Part shown: positions 9,074-21,113 of the stretch, piece by piece
How positions within the stretch are numbered: the stretch's first letter is position 1
Layout: the number at the start of each line of letters is the position of its first letter
Source of the DNA: Janthinobacterium sp. CG3
GTDB lineage: Bacteria > Pseudomonadota > Gammaproteobacteria > Burkholderiales > Burkholderiaceae_D
NCBI RefSeq assembly: GCF_000344615.1
Contig: NZ_KB467824.1
Coordinates: 4,243,767-4,307,766 of the forward strand
Direction: 5' to 3'
Length of the DNA stretch: 64,000 bases
Translations under genes and position numbers: made by a program
Notes under the pieces: model-generated
Databases searched by the model: none
What the model was told of the DNA's origin: nothing
Seen by the model: only the letters and a program-made list of their open reading frames with translations

Positions 9074-11126
9074 TGACGCGCTGCTCCGGCGCCAGATACA
9101 TCTTGTCGCCTTCCTTGACGTCGAACGCGTCGTAGAAGCCGGGCTGGTTGACCACCGTGCCGTTGGCGCGGAACTGGCCGGGCGAATGCGGATCGGACTT
9201 GATCTGCACGATCTGCTGCGGCTCGCGCATCTTGCTGCGCCAGACCTGGCCAAAGCCCATGTAGAAGCGCTGGTCGCCGCTCAGGCCGTCGATCACCGGC
9301 GCCTCCTGGCCGCCCAGCGACAGCCGGTAAGCCTTGTAGGCAACCGCCAGGCCGGAGTTGTCGGCGATGTTCTCGCCCAGCGTCAGCTCGCCGTTCACCT
9401 GGTAGCCCGGCAGCGGGCTGTAGCGGCTGTACTGCCGGACCAGCGCGTCGGTCTTGGCGGCGAAGTTCTTGCGGTCCTGCGCGCCCCACCAGTCGCGCAG
9501 ATTGCCGTCGCCGTCGGACTGGCTGCCCTTGTCGTCGAAGCCGTGGCTGATCTCGTGGCCGATCACCGCGCCGATGGCGCCGTAGTTGACGGCGTCGTCG
9601 GCGCCGGCGTCGAAGAACGGCGGCTGCAGGATCGACGCCGGGAACACGATCTCGTTCATCGTCGAACTGTAATAGGCGTTCACCGTCTGCGGCGTCATGC
9701 CCCACTCCTCGCGGTCGACCGGCATGCCCAGCTTGTTCAACTGGCGTTTGTAGCCGAAATCGGCGGCGCGCATCATATTGCCCACCAGCTCGCCGCGGGC
9801 GATCGCCAGCGCGCCGTAGTCGCGCCACTTGCTCGGATAACCGATCTTCGGCGTAAACTTGGCCAGCTTGGCCTGCGCCTCGCGCTTGGTCTCCGGGCTC
9901 ATCCACTCGAGCGTGTCGATGCTCTGGCGGTAGGCCAGCATCAGGTTGCGCACCAGCGTCTCCATGCGCGCCTTGCGCTCGGCCGGGAAATGCCGCGCCA
10001 CATACAGCTTGCCGACCGCCTCGCCCAGCGCGCCCTCGACCGCCGCGACGCCGCGCTTCCAGCGCGGCGGCTGCGCCGTCACACCGGTGATGGTGGTGCC
10101 GTAAAAGGCGAAATGGGCGTCGGCGAAATCGCTCGACAGATAAGGCGCGTAGCTGCGCAACAACTGCCACTCGAAATACGCCTGCCAAGTCGCCAGGTCG
10201 GTCTGCTCGACGATCTTTTGCAGGGCGCCCAGATAGCTGGGCTGGCTGGCGATCACATAATCGACCTTGGCGGCGACGCCGGCCGCCGCCATGCCGCCGC
10301 GGAGATCGTAGCCGGGCGTGAGCGCGTCGAGCTGGGCCAGCGCGACCTTGTTATAGCGCTTGACCGGGTCGCGGTTCTCGACCTTGGTCCACTGTACCTG
10401 GGCCAGCGCGGTTTCCAGCGCCACCACCGCCTTGGCGTCGGCGCCGGCGCGCTTGCCGCCGGCCAGGGCCAGCATCTTCTCGACGTGCAACTGGTACTTC
10501 GTCTTCACCTCGGCCAGCTTGGCGTCGAGGTAATAATCACGGTCGGGCATGCCCAGCCCGCTCTGGCCGACATACACGGCGTAGCGGGTCGACGCGCGCG
10601 CGTCCTGGCCGATATAGATGGCGTACGGCGCGGCCACGCCGATCTGCGCCAGATGCGCGACCAGCGCCGGAATCGCTTTCTTGTCGCGCAAGGCGCGGAT
10701 GCGGCTGAACTCGCCGGCGAGCGGCTTGGCGCCCAGCGCGTCGAGCCGCTTCTCGTCCATATAACTGGCGTACAGGTCGCCGATTTTTTGCTGCTCGGCG
10801 GCGGCGGCGCCGGCCTTGGCGCCACTGCCCTGCCCGGCCTGCTGGGCCGCCTCGACAATGGCGCGCAACTGCGGCAGCGTATCGTCGCGCAGCTTGGCGA
10901 ACGAGCCCCAGCTCGACTTATCGGCGGGGATCTCGGTCGTTTTCAGCCACTGGCCGTTCAAATGGGCGAAAAAATCGTCCTGCGCGCGCACGCCGGCGTC
11001 GATGTACTGCACATCGACGCCGGAACGCGGCGCGGCGGCGGCCGGCTGGGACTGCGCGGTGTCGGCGGCGTGGCTCAAGGTAGTCAGCAGAGTCATGGTC
11101 AACGCACTCAAAAGATATCGTTTCAC
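9063..11126 (-). CDS. M13 family zinc metallopeptidase (neprilysin/PepO type), copy 2
   Basis: This second exported M13 enzyme, 687 residues, is closely similar along its whole length to the one at 4636-6696. It has a signal peptide KRYLLSALTMTLLTTLSHAA, VIGHEISHGFDDKG with HEISH near residue 520, GENIADNSG, NAYYSSTMNEIVFPASIL and C-terminal VIIW. The start is GTG with AAGGACA 4 bases upstream. An Ala/Gly-rich insert (about residues 90-110) distinguishes it from copy 1. The last 11 bases overlap the convergent c-di-GMP gene. The pair probably arose by duplication, and the intervening opposite-strand gene makes the arrangement unusual. Confidence 0.93.
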   Translation of the reverse strand: MKRYLLSALTMTLLTTLSHAADTAQSQPAAAAPRSGVDVQYIDAGVRAQDDFFAHLNGQWLKTTEIPADKSSWGSFAKLRDDTLPQLRAIVEAAQQAGQGSGAKAGAAAAEQQKIGDLYASYMDEKRLDALGAKPLAGEFSRIRALRDKKAIPALVAHLAQIGVAAPYAIYIGQDARASTRYAVYVGQSGLGMPDRDYYLDAKLAEVKTKYQLHVEKMLALAGGKRAGADAKAVVALETALAQVQWTKVENRDPVKRYNKVALAQLDALTPGYDLRGGMAAAGVAAKVDYVIASQPSYLGALQKIVEQTDLATWQAYFEWQLLRSYAPYLSSDFADAHFAFYGTTITGVTAQPPRWKRGVAAVEGALGEAVGKLYVARHFPAERKARMETLVRNLMLAYRQSIDTLEWMSPETKREAQAKLAKFTPKIGYPSKWRDYGALAIARGELVGNMMRAADFGYKRQLNKLGMPVDREEWGMTPQTVNAYYSSTMNEIVFPASILQPPFFDAGADDAVNYGAIGAVIGHEISHGFDDKGSQSDGDGNLRDWWGAQDRKNFAAKTDALVRQYSRYSPLPGYQVNGELTLGENIADNSGLAVAYKAYRLSLGGQEAPVIDGLSGDQRFYMGFGQVWRSKMREPQQIVQIKSDPHSPGQFRANGTVVNQPGFYDAFDVKEGDKMYLAPEQRVIIW

Positions 11127-11302
11127 AAAGTGTCCTTAGGGGGCAGGTAAGAAAAGGCCGCCGGGCGGAATGGCCGGGCGCGCCGGGTGCCAATGTAGCA
11201 CGGCCCCCGACGATTTTCCACGCGCACGCCCCCTGCACTGCGGGGCCAGGTCTCGATGTGGCGGTGATTTTTGGCGTATTGATGCGGGACAAACTTGCGC
11301 GT

Positions 11303-11358
11303 CAAACCAAGGGCGTAACCCCGGGGTCGGACCTGCTGGTCTGACCCCGGCGCTGTCG
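11303..11358. repeat. Dispersed palindromic element at the 3' end of the TonB receptor gene
   Basis: The copy reads AAACCAAGGGCG then GGGGTCGGACC, a short spacer, and GGTCTGACCCC. It ends two bases before the stop codon of the receptor gene at 11360. It shares its outer arm and core with the copies at 50205, 51713 and 59991. Confidence 0.75.
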
Positions 11359-11359
11359 C

Positions 11360-13603
11360 TTAGAACTTGGTTTCGAGCCGGACGCTCCAGACGGCGTAGG
11401 TGCGCGCGCTGGTTTCCGCCATTTGCGCCAGGCCGCCGGTGTCGACCACCCGGCCGCTGTCGGCGTCGTCGGCCAGCAGGTTGCTCGCGGAAACGCGCAA
11501 TTGCGTGCGCGGGTTGAACTTCCACAGGCCGTACAGGTCCAGCGCGCGCTTGGCGCCGCCGGTCACGGTTTCGCTCAGGCTGGTCCGGACGGTGCTGCCC
11601 GGGCTCCAGTTGAAGCTGCCGCCCAGCGTCAGCGGCACATCCTTCATGCGGTAGTCGAGGCCGACGTTGGCGCTGGCCTTGGCCTGCTGGTCGAGCCGGT
11701 TGTTGGGGCCGGGAATGCCGTCGACGTCGGACCAGAAGCGGCTGTAGTTGCTGCGGAAATCAATCGCCGGCGCGTTCTCGACAAACTCGGCCAGCTGGAA
11801 TTTGGCCTCCAGTTCGATGCCGCTGGTGCGCGCCTTGCCGATGTTGGTCGGCGTCGAGACCCAGCGCGGCCCGGTCGCGGTGTTTTGCAGCGTGGTGTCG
11901 CGCCGCATCAGATTGTCGATGTCGCGCACGAAGCCGCTGACGCTGACGATGCCGCTGCGCCCCAGGTAGTGTTCGTAGGCCACGTCGAGGCCGGTCGCCA
12001 GCTCCGGCTTCAGGTTCGGGTTGCCGGTACGGTCGGGCCGGGTCGCGCTGTTCAGGCGCGACAGCGACGGCAGCGCGATCAGGTCGGCCAGCGACGGCGC
12101 CTTGTAACTGTGCGTCAGGCTCATGCGCACCTGGTCCTTTTCGCTGCCCGGAATGCGCCAGACGCCGTGCAGCAAGGGACTCCAGACCCGGCTCTGGTTG
12201 GCGATGTCGGCGCCGGCCCGGCTGCTGGTGGTGCGGATGCCTTCCCAGCGCAGGCCGAAGTAGGCCGACCATTGCGGCGTGATGTCCCACTCGTCCTGCA
12301 CGAAGCCGGCGAAGCGGCGCGTGTCGGCCTGCAGGTTGTCGCCCGAGTCGGCGAACTGCGGCGCGCCGTTGTCGAGCGACACGCGGCTTTGCTCGCGCTG
12401 GTTCCATTCGGCGTCCCAGCCGGCCGCCAGCAAGTGGCCCCGGCCCAGCGGCGTGGTGTATTTGCCGCCGGTGTTGGCGCTGCGGTCGCGGGTGGCGTCG
12501 CTGTCGACGATGCGGTTCAGCAGCGCGCCGCCGTCGCCGAACTGCTCGCGCTGGGCCTCGCTGGCGCTGCGGCCGCGGCCAAAGCCGAACTTGACGTCCA
12601 GCTTGGAGGCGCCCTCGAACTTGTGGAGCCAGTTGCCGAAGCCGCGCAGGAAGGTGCTCGACGCCTGCGAGCGCGCCCGCGCGTCGGCGTATTCGGGCGG
12701 CAGCGGCCCGATGCTTTGCGTCAGCGCGCTGCTACTGGCGCCGTCGCTGCGCGAACTCATTAAAAAAGGCTGGAAGTTCAGCGTGTCGCCGCCGTCGAAT
12801 TTATACGACAGCCGCGGCGTCAGGTGGATGCCGCGGCCACGCCGTTCGCTCCGCTCGAACAGGTCCTGCTGTTTCACGACGTCGCCGTCGGCCTCGGTGT
12901 CGCGGTTGTGCGTGGCGCTGCCGTCTTGCTGGCGGTTTTCAAACACCGACGCCGACAGCGTGTAGGTCAGCGCGCCAACCTTGCCCGGCACCAGCAGCGA
13001 AACGTTGGGCGCGTGCAGGCCCTGCTCGATCGTGTCGCTCAGCTTGAGTTGCTTGTCGCGCTGCTGGTAACCGTCGCGCAGCACGATGTTGATGGTGCCG
13101 GCGATGGCGCGGGTGCTGTGCTCGGCGACCGGGCCGCGCATCACCTCGATGCGTTCGACCTGGTCGGGCGACAGCGTATCCATCGAAAAGCCCGGCGGCG
13201 CGCGCTCGCCGTTCAGCAGCACCTGGGTGTAGCCGCTGCCCAGGCCGCGCATGCGGATTTCGCCGCCGCGCCCGGGCCGCCCGCCCATCGTCACGCCCGG
13301 CAGGCGCTTGAGGATGTCGCCCAGGTTGCTGTCGCCGTTGCGGTCGAGTTCCTCGCGGCCGTAGATCTGCTTGCCGGCGGTCGACTGCCGGCGCGCGTCC
13401 ATGTCGCTGGCGCGGCTGCCGTTGACGATCACCTGCGCCGGCGCGGGCGTCTTGGCGTCGGCGGCGGGCGCGGGCGGTGGCGCGCTCTGGCTGGCGGGCG
13501 TCGGATCGGCGCCGGCGGCCGGCGCGCTCTGGCCGGCCGCTTGCGCCGCGCCGACGCTGGCGCCCAGCAAAATCAAGCAGGCGGCGGGGATCAATGGACT
13601 CAT
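11360..13603 (-). CDS. TonB-dependent outer-membrane receptor
   Basis: This 747-residue protein is predicted to be an active-transport receptor in the outer membrane. A signal peptide (LILLGASVGAAQAA, about 1-22) precedes a Pro/Ala-rich linker. A plug domain (about 60-185) has LKRLPGVTMGG, IRMRGLGSGYTQVLLNGE and PVAEHSTRAIAGTINIVLRD, followed by a beta-barrel ending in the aromatic residue of RLETKF. Substrate is unknown; a siderophore or other large ligand is usual. No cobalamin riboswitch or Fur box was recognised upstream. No exbB, exbD or tonB is in the window. The stop codon directly abuts a palindromic repeat. The ATG at 13603 has only a weak ribosome binding site. Confidence 0.93.
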   Translation of the reverse strand: MSPLIPAACLILLGASVGAAQAAGQSAPAAGADPTPASQSAPPPAPAADAKTPAPAQVIVNGSRASDMDARRQSTAGKQIYGREELDRNGDSNLGDILKRLPGVTMGGRPGRGGEIRMRGLGSGYTQVLLNGERAPPGFSMDTLSPDQVERIEVMRGPVAEHSTRAIAGTINIVLRDGYQQRDKQLKLSDTIEQGLHAPNVSLLVPGKVGALTYTLSASVFENRQQDGSATHNRDTEADGDVVKQQDLFERSERRGRGIHLTPRLSYKFDGGDTLNFQPFLMSSRSDGASSSALTQSIGPLPPEYADARARSQASSTFLRGFGNWLHKFEGASKLDVKFGFGRGRSASEAQREQFGDGGALLNRIVDSDATRDRSANTGGKYTTPLGRGHLLAAGWDAEWNQREQSRVSLDNGAPQFADSGDNLQADTRRFAGFVQDEWDITPQWSAYFGLRWEGIRTTSSRAGADIANQSRVWSPLLHGVWRIPGSEKDQVRMSLTHSYKAPSLADLIALPSLSRLNSATRPDRTGNPNLKPELATGLDVAYEHYLGRSGIVSVSGFVRDIDNLMRRDTTLQNTATGPRWVSTPTNIGKARTSGIELEAKFQLAEFVENAPAIDFRSNYSRFWSDVDGIPGPNNRLDQQAKASANVGLDYRMKDVPLTLGGSFNWSPGSTVRTSLSETVTGGAKRALDLYGLWKFNPRTQLRVSASNLLADDADSGRVVDTGGLAQMAETSARTYAVWSVRLETKF

Positions 13604-13731
13604 GGGGTCGTGGAATTAGGAGGTGGCGCCGTGCCAAGTCATGGCGGCGGCTGGGACTGTCAATGGCCGTATTCTATGCGCCAGGGCGGCGCAACGGCGG
13701 CCCGGGGCGGCGTTTTTTACTTTACGATACA

Positions 13732-13777
13732 CATCGACATCGACATCGCCATCGACATCGACATCGCCATCGACATT
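13732..13777. repeat. Hexanucleotide tandem repeat
   Basis: Seven and a half CATCGA/CATCGC units are organised as an 18-base higher-order unit (CATCGA, CATCGA, CATCGC). The repeat is intergenic, about 130 bases upstream of the TonB receptor start. It could vary in copy number by slippage. Confidence 0.9.
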
Positions 13778-13829
13778 GGCGCGGATGCCGCGCCACGGCG
13801 GCGCCCTCCCGGCGCTAGGAAATCATTCG

Positions 13830-13861
13830 AAAAAAAAGCCTGCGTCGGTATCGGCGCAGGC
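13830..13861 (-). terminator. Orphan minus-strand terminator upstream of the TonB receptor
   Basis: Read on the minus strand, GCCTGCG, a 10-base loop, CGCAGGC and then eight Ts form a good intrinsic terminator. No coding gene on this strand ends here: the gene to the right runs the other way and the receptor begins 227 bases downstream. It could end a small RNA or act as a leader attenuator. Confidence 0.65.
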
Positions 13862-14152
13862 GAAAAACCATTACAAGTACAGGGAAGTTGCAAGCCGACT
13901 ATAGGGCGGCGGCCGGCGCGCGGCGCGGCTATTTACAATTTCTTACGGTCTTCAACAAAAACATTACACGGCCGCCGCGGCGCTGACAAAACAGCGGCAA
14001 AACAGTCTTGCGACGGCGCCAAATCGGCGTACAGTAGGGTTGCGTCAGCAAAATCGTAGCGCCCATTACGCTAGCAAAGATTCGGGGCTATACTGGATCG
14101 TAGCGCCGCTCCTTCCGGACCGGCGTGTATTTTTAGCATCGACAGGTGAAAC

Positions 14153-15592
<1,440 letters not shown>

Positions 15593-15599
15593 GTGACGA

Positions 15600-15624
15600 C
15601 GGCGCCTTCGAGGCGCCGTTTTTT
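15600..15624 (+). terminator. Rho-independent terminator after the S41 protease gene
   Basis: A perfect 7-bp stem CGGCGCC/GGCGCCG with a 5-base loop, followed by six Ts, begins 8 bases after the stop codon. Confidence 0.92.
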
Positions 15625-15656
15625 ATGGACGGCGCCGTTGGCGCGCCGCCACAATC

Positions 15657-15724
15657 AAAAAAACCAGCGGCAACGAGCCGGGACCAGACCATCAGGTCTG
15701 GCCCCGGGGTGAAGCCCCTGGTTT
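15657..15724. repeat. Dispersed palindromic element
   Basis: The copy has AAAACCAGCGGC at the left, a core GACCAGACC-ATCAGGTCTGGCCCC, and GCCCCTGGTTT at the right. It keeps the arm-core-arm plan seen at 51713-51785. It lies just beyond the terminator of the S41 protease gene. Confidence 0.7.
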
Positions 15725-15747
15725 CGTTTGCGTCTGCGGCCAGCACC

Positions 15748-15753
15748 TATAAT
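15748..15753 (+). promoter_or_regulatory. -10 element upstream of the leader ORF and FabH-like gene
   Basis: A perfect TATAAT is present. No good -35 hexamer lies at 16-18 bases. If used, transcription would start near 15760, about 30 bases before the leader ORF. Confidence 0.4.
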
Positions 15754-15788
15754 CGACGTACAACATTGAAATAAACAGGGTCCGTCCC

Positions 15789-15878
15789 ATGAATATCTCT
15801 ATGATCGAACAGGTTTGTGTAGAATTTGTCTCACTTATCGGCAGTGCATTACCACCTAATTTGAAAGCTTATCCATGA
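15789..15878 (+). CDS. Putative 29-residue leader peptide
   Basis: An ATG at 15789 opens a 29-codon frame (beginning MNISMIEQVCVEF, ending NLKAYP) whose stop TGA overlaps the ATG of the next gene as ATGA. AACAGGG about 8 bases upstream could serve as ribosome binding site. The downstream gene has only a weak site of its own (TTGAAAG), so translational coupling is plausible. It could instead be fortuitous: the peptide matches nothing I know and its codon use is less GC-biased than the neighbouring genes. Function, if any, unknown. Confidence 0.4.
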   Translation: MNISMIEQVCVEFVSLIGSALPPNLKAYP

Positions 15879-16996
15879 AACAAGTCGTCATCAGCGGCAC
15901 CGGACTGTACACGCCGCCATTTTCGATCTCCAATGAAGAGCTGGTCACCTGCTTCAACACCTACGCGGCGCAATTCAACGCCGACAACGCCGCCGCCATC
16001 GCCGCCGGCGAGCTTACCGGGATCGAAGGGTCGAGCGTGGGCTTCATCGAAAAGGCCTCCGGCATCAAGGCCCGCTACGTGATGGAGAAGGAAGGCATCC
16101 TCGACCCGGCGCGCATGGTCTCGCGCATCGCCGAACGCGGCGACGACGAGTTGTCGCTGCAGGCCGAAATGGCCGTGGCCGCCGCCCGCCACGCGCTCGA
16201 CCGCGCCGGCCGCAGCGCCGCCGACATCGACATGGTGCTGGTGGCCTGCAGCAATATGCAGCGCGCCTACCCGGCGCTGGCGGTCGAGGTGCAGCAGGCG
16301 CTGGGCATCGACGGCTACGGCTTCGACATGAACGTGGCCTGCTCGTCGGCCACCTTCGGCATCCAGACCGCGGTGGCGGCCGTGAAAAGCGGCCAGGCCC
16401 GCGCGGTGCTGGTGCTGAACCCGGAAATCACCAGCGGCCACCTGAACTGGCGCGACCGCGACAGCCACTTCATTTTCGGCGACGCCTGCACCGCGATTAT
16501 CGTCGAGGCCAAGGACGCGGCGAGCTCGCACCACCAGTTTGAAATCGTCGAGACGGCGCTGAAAACCAGCTTCTCGAACAACATCCGCAACAACTTCGGC
16601 TTCCTGAACCGCTTCGACGAGTCCGGCAACGGCAAGGCCGACAAGCTGTTCCGCCAGCAGGGCCGCAAGGTCTTCAAGGACGTCTGCCCGATGGCCGCCG
16701 AGATGATCAAGGCGACCATCGCCAAGGCCGGCCTGGAAGTGCCGCAGGTGAGCCGCTACTGGTTGCACCAGGCCAACCTGAACATGAACCTGCTGATTTC
16801 GCGCATGGTGCTGGGCCGCGACGCCGAGCCGCTGGAGGCGCCGGTGATCCTCGACAGCTACGCCAACACCTCGTCGGCCGGCTCCATCATCGCCTTCCAC
16901 AAGCACCAGGACGACCTGGCCGCCGGCGCGCTGGGCGTGATCTGCTCCTTCGGCGCCGGCTATTCGATCGGCTGCGTGGTGGTGCGCAAGCTGTAA
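15875..16996 (+). CDS. Beta-ketoacyl-ACP synthase III family protein (FabH-like)
   Basis: This 373-residue thiolase-fold condensing enzyme is predicted to join an acyl-CoA primer to malonyl-ACP in fatty acid synthesis. The catalytic triad is visible: Cys156 in DMNVACSSATFG, His298 in YWLHQANLNMN and Asn331 in SYANTSSAGS. It is longer than the usual FabH of about 320 residues. The extra sequence near residues 30-85 (GIEGSSVGFIEKASGIKARY) recalls the Pseudomonas PA3286 group, which uses medium-chain acyl-CoA; that specificity is inference. The start overlaps the stop of a short leader ORF. It is not in a fab cluster, so it is probably an accessory rather than the sole initiating synthase. Confidence 0.92.
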   Translation: MKQVVISGTGLYTPPFSISNEELVTCFNTYAAQFNADNAAAIAAGELTGIEGSSVGFIEKASGIKARYVMEKEGILDPARMVSRIAERGDDELSLQAEMAVAAARHALDRAGRSAADIDMVLVACSNMQRAYPALAVEVQQALGIDGYGFDMNVACSSATFGIQTAVAAVKSGQARAVLVLNPEITSGHLNWRDRDSHFIFGDACTAIIVEAKDAASSHHQFEIVETALKTSFSNNIRNNFGFLNRFDESGNGKADKLFRQQGRKVFKDVCPMAAEMIKATIAKAGLEVPQVSRYWLHQANLNMNLLISRMVLGRDAEPLEAPVILDSYANTSSAGSIIAFHKHQDDLAAGALGVICSFGAGYSIGCVVVRKL

Positions 16997-17160
16997 GGCT
17001 GTAAGGCTGCAAGCGGCGCCGGCGGGGTCCGGCCTTGGCTTGATGTTCGACGTCGCCGGCGCCTCCGAGCCCCCGGGCGGTGCGGTTTATACTAAGCCGG
17101 CTAGGCATTTGCCAGCCTTCCCGTTCGCCCATCCATCGCCATATAGGGATCCGCCCACGC

Positions 17161-18873
17161 ATGCCCCACAACATCAGCCTGATCACCACCATCGCCGCCG
17201 CCCTCGGGTTTGGCCTCGTTTTCGGCTTCATCGCCACGCGCATGAAATTGCCGGCGCTGGTAGGTTATCTGGCCGCCGGCATCGTCATCGGGCCGGCCAC
17301 GCCGGGCTTCGTCGCCGACACCGCGCTGGCCGGGCAACTGGCGGAGATCGGCGTGATGCTGATGATGTTCGGCGTCGGCCTGCACTTCTCGCTCGACGAC
17401 CTGTGGGACGTGCGCCGCATCGCCCTGCCCGGCGCCATCCTGCAGATCGGCGTGGCCACCGCGATGGGCATGGGCATGGCCCATTTCTGGGGCTGGAGCA
17501 TAGGCGGCGGGCTGGTATTCGGCCTGGCGCTGTCGGTCGCCAGCACGGTGGTGCTGCTGCGGGCGCTGGAGGAGCGCGGCATCCTCGATTCTCTCAACGG
17601 CCGCATCGCGGTCGGCTGGCTGGTGGTCGAGGACCTGGTCACGGTGCTGGTGCTGGTGCTGCTGCCGCCGCTGGCCGGCGCGCTGGGCGGCAGCGTCGAT
17701 CCGGCCAACGCCGGCGTCAGCCTGTGGCAGACGCTGGCCGTCACCTTCGGCCAGGTGGCCGGCTTCGTCGTCTTCATGCTGGTGGTCGGGCGCCGCCTGT
17801 TCCCGTGGATTTTGTGGCAGGTCGCGCGCACCGGCTCGCGCGAGCTGTTCACGCTGTGCGTGGTGGCCGCCGCCGTCGGCATCGCCTACGCCTCGACCGA
17901 GTTGTTCGGCGTGTCCTTCGCGCTGGGCGCCTTCTTCGCCGGCATGGTGCTGCGCGAATCGGAGTTGAGCCACCGCGCCGCGCAGGAATCGCTGCCGCTG
18001 CGCGACGCCTTCGCGGTGCTGTTCTTCGTCTCGGTCGGCATGCTGTTCGAGCCGTCCATCCTGGTCGAGCAGCCGCTGCGCGTGCTGCTGGTGTGCGCCA
18101 TTATCATCTTCGGCAAATCCATCGCCGCCTTCCTGCTGGTGGTGGCGCTGCGCTACCCCCTCAAGACCGCGCTGGTCGTCTCGGCCAGCCTGGCGCAAAT
18201 CGGCGAATTTTCCTTCATCCTGGCGGCGCTGGGCATTTCCCTGGGCCTGATGCCGCACGAGGGCCAGAGCCTGATCCTGGCCGGCGCGATCCTGTCGATC
18301 GCCCTCAACCCGCTGCTGTTTACCGCCACCCGGCCGCTGCTGCGCTGGATCGGCGGCGGCGACACGGCGCGCAAGTTCGAGCGCCCGGCCGACCCGCTGG
18401 CCGAGCTGCCGATATCGGTCGACCAGAGCAAGCTGTCGGGCCAGGTGGTGCTGGTCGGTTACGGCCGGGTCGGCCGGCGCATCGCCGAAACGCTGACGGC
18501 GCGCGGCATCCACTTCGTGGTGGCCGAGCAAAACCGCGACATCGTCGACCAGTTGCGCAAGCAGGGCATACCGGCGGTGGCCGGCAACGCCGGCGAGCCG
18601 TCGGTGCTGATCCAGGCCCACATCACGCACGCGACGATGCTGGTGATCGCCACGCCGGACAGCTTCCACGTGCGCGCGATGATCGAGACGGCGCGCGCGC
18701 TCAATCCGCGGATCCACAGCGTGGTGCGGACCGACAACGAGGAAGAGGCCGAGCTGCTGCGCAGCGAGCGCGCCGGCAAGGTCTTCATCGGCGAGCAGGA
18801 ACTGGCCAACGGCATGGCGCAGCACGTGCTCGACGTGTTCGAGGCGAACAAGAAGGACGGCAACGCGCATTGA
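17161..18873 (+). CDS. ybaL: YbaL-type cation:proton antiporter with RCK domain
   Basis: This is a 570-residue inner-membrane transporter of the CPA2 family. About twelve hydrophobic segments fill residues 1-385 (GFIATRMKLPALVGYLAAG, VASTVVLLRALEERGILDS, FFAGMVLRESELSHRAA). A cytoplasmic TrkA-N/RCK domain follows, with VVLVGYGRVGRRIAETL as nucleotide-binding loop (about 425-540). Length and order match E. coli YbaL and the related Kef potassium efflux systems. The frame is open to 17080, but ATG 17161 is preferred because the membrane domain begins directly after it and AGGGAT lies about 10 bases upstream. Likely role: potassium or proton exchange; the ion is not certain. Confidence 0.9.
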   Translation: MPHNISLITTIAAALGFGLVFGFIATRMKLPALVGYLAAGIVIGPATPGFVADTALAGQLAEIGVMLMMFGVGLHFSLDDLWDVRRIALPGAILQIGVATAMGMGMAHFWGWSIGGGLVFGLALSVASTVVLLRALEERGILDSLNGRIAVGWLVVEDLVTVLVLVLLPPLAGALGGSVDPANAGVSLWQTLAVTFGQVAGFVVFMLVVGRRLFPWILWQVARTGSRELFTLCVVAAAVGIAYASTELFGVSFALGAFFAGMVLRESELSHRAAQESLPLRDAFAVLFFVSVGMLFEPSILVEQPLRVLLVCAIIIFGKSIAAFLLVVALRYPLKTALVVSASLAQIGEFSFILAALGISLGLMPHEGQSLILAGAILSIALNPLLFTATRPLLRWIGGGDTARKFERPADPLAELPISVDQSKLSGQVVLVGYGRVGRRIAETLTARGIHFVVAEQNRDIVDQLRKQGIPAVAGNAGEPSVLIQAHITHATMLVIATPDSFHVRAMIETARALNPRIHSVVRTDNEEEAELLRSERAGKVFIGEQELANGMAQHVLDVFEANKKDGNAH

Positions 18874-18929
18874 GCCTGAACCGGCCGCGCGCCGGGTGAC
18901 GCCTCTGGTTTACAAATCCGCCGCCGGCC

Positions 18930-20996
<2,067 letters not shown>

Positions 20997-21113
20997 CTAA
21001 CGGCATTAAAACCTAATTCTCTAGACCCGGGGTTCTAAACTCCGGCGCTGCCTATTTTGTAAGCAGAGGGCACAAGCCTTGTATTCTGCCACCCTTTCCC
21101 TTACGCTGGGCGA

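Larger units (their letters stand above)
13604..14152. other. Divergent intergenic region
   Basis: These 549 bases separate the divergent receptor (minus) and S41 protease (plus) genes. They hold a hexanucleotide tandem repeat (13732-13777) and a hairpin with a T-run on the minus strand (13830-13861). The rest is A/T-richer sequence likely to contain both promoters. No open reading frame with a family signature was found. GC-rich frames through the left part look like noise. Confidence 0.6.

Noticed and set aside
7232-9253. 673-codon minus-strand frame opposite the GGDEF-EAL gene
   Set aside because: Shadow; the plus strand carries complete catalytic motifs.
9186-11150. 654-codon plus-strand frame opposite the second M13 peptidase
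   Set aside because: Same antisense composition effect as over the first peptidase gene.
13732-13777. Possible CRISPR array
   Set aside because: Six-base units without spacers; a simple tandem repeat, and no cas genes are present.
13604-14152. Cobalamin riboswitch before the TonB receptor
   Set aside because: Searched by eye for the B12 box on the minus strand and found no match.
17101-18870. 589-codon minus-strand frame opposite the antiporter
   Set aside because: His/Gln/Arg-rich shadow of a membrane protein gene.
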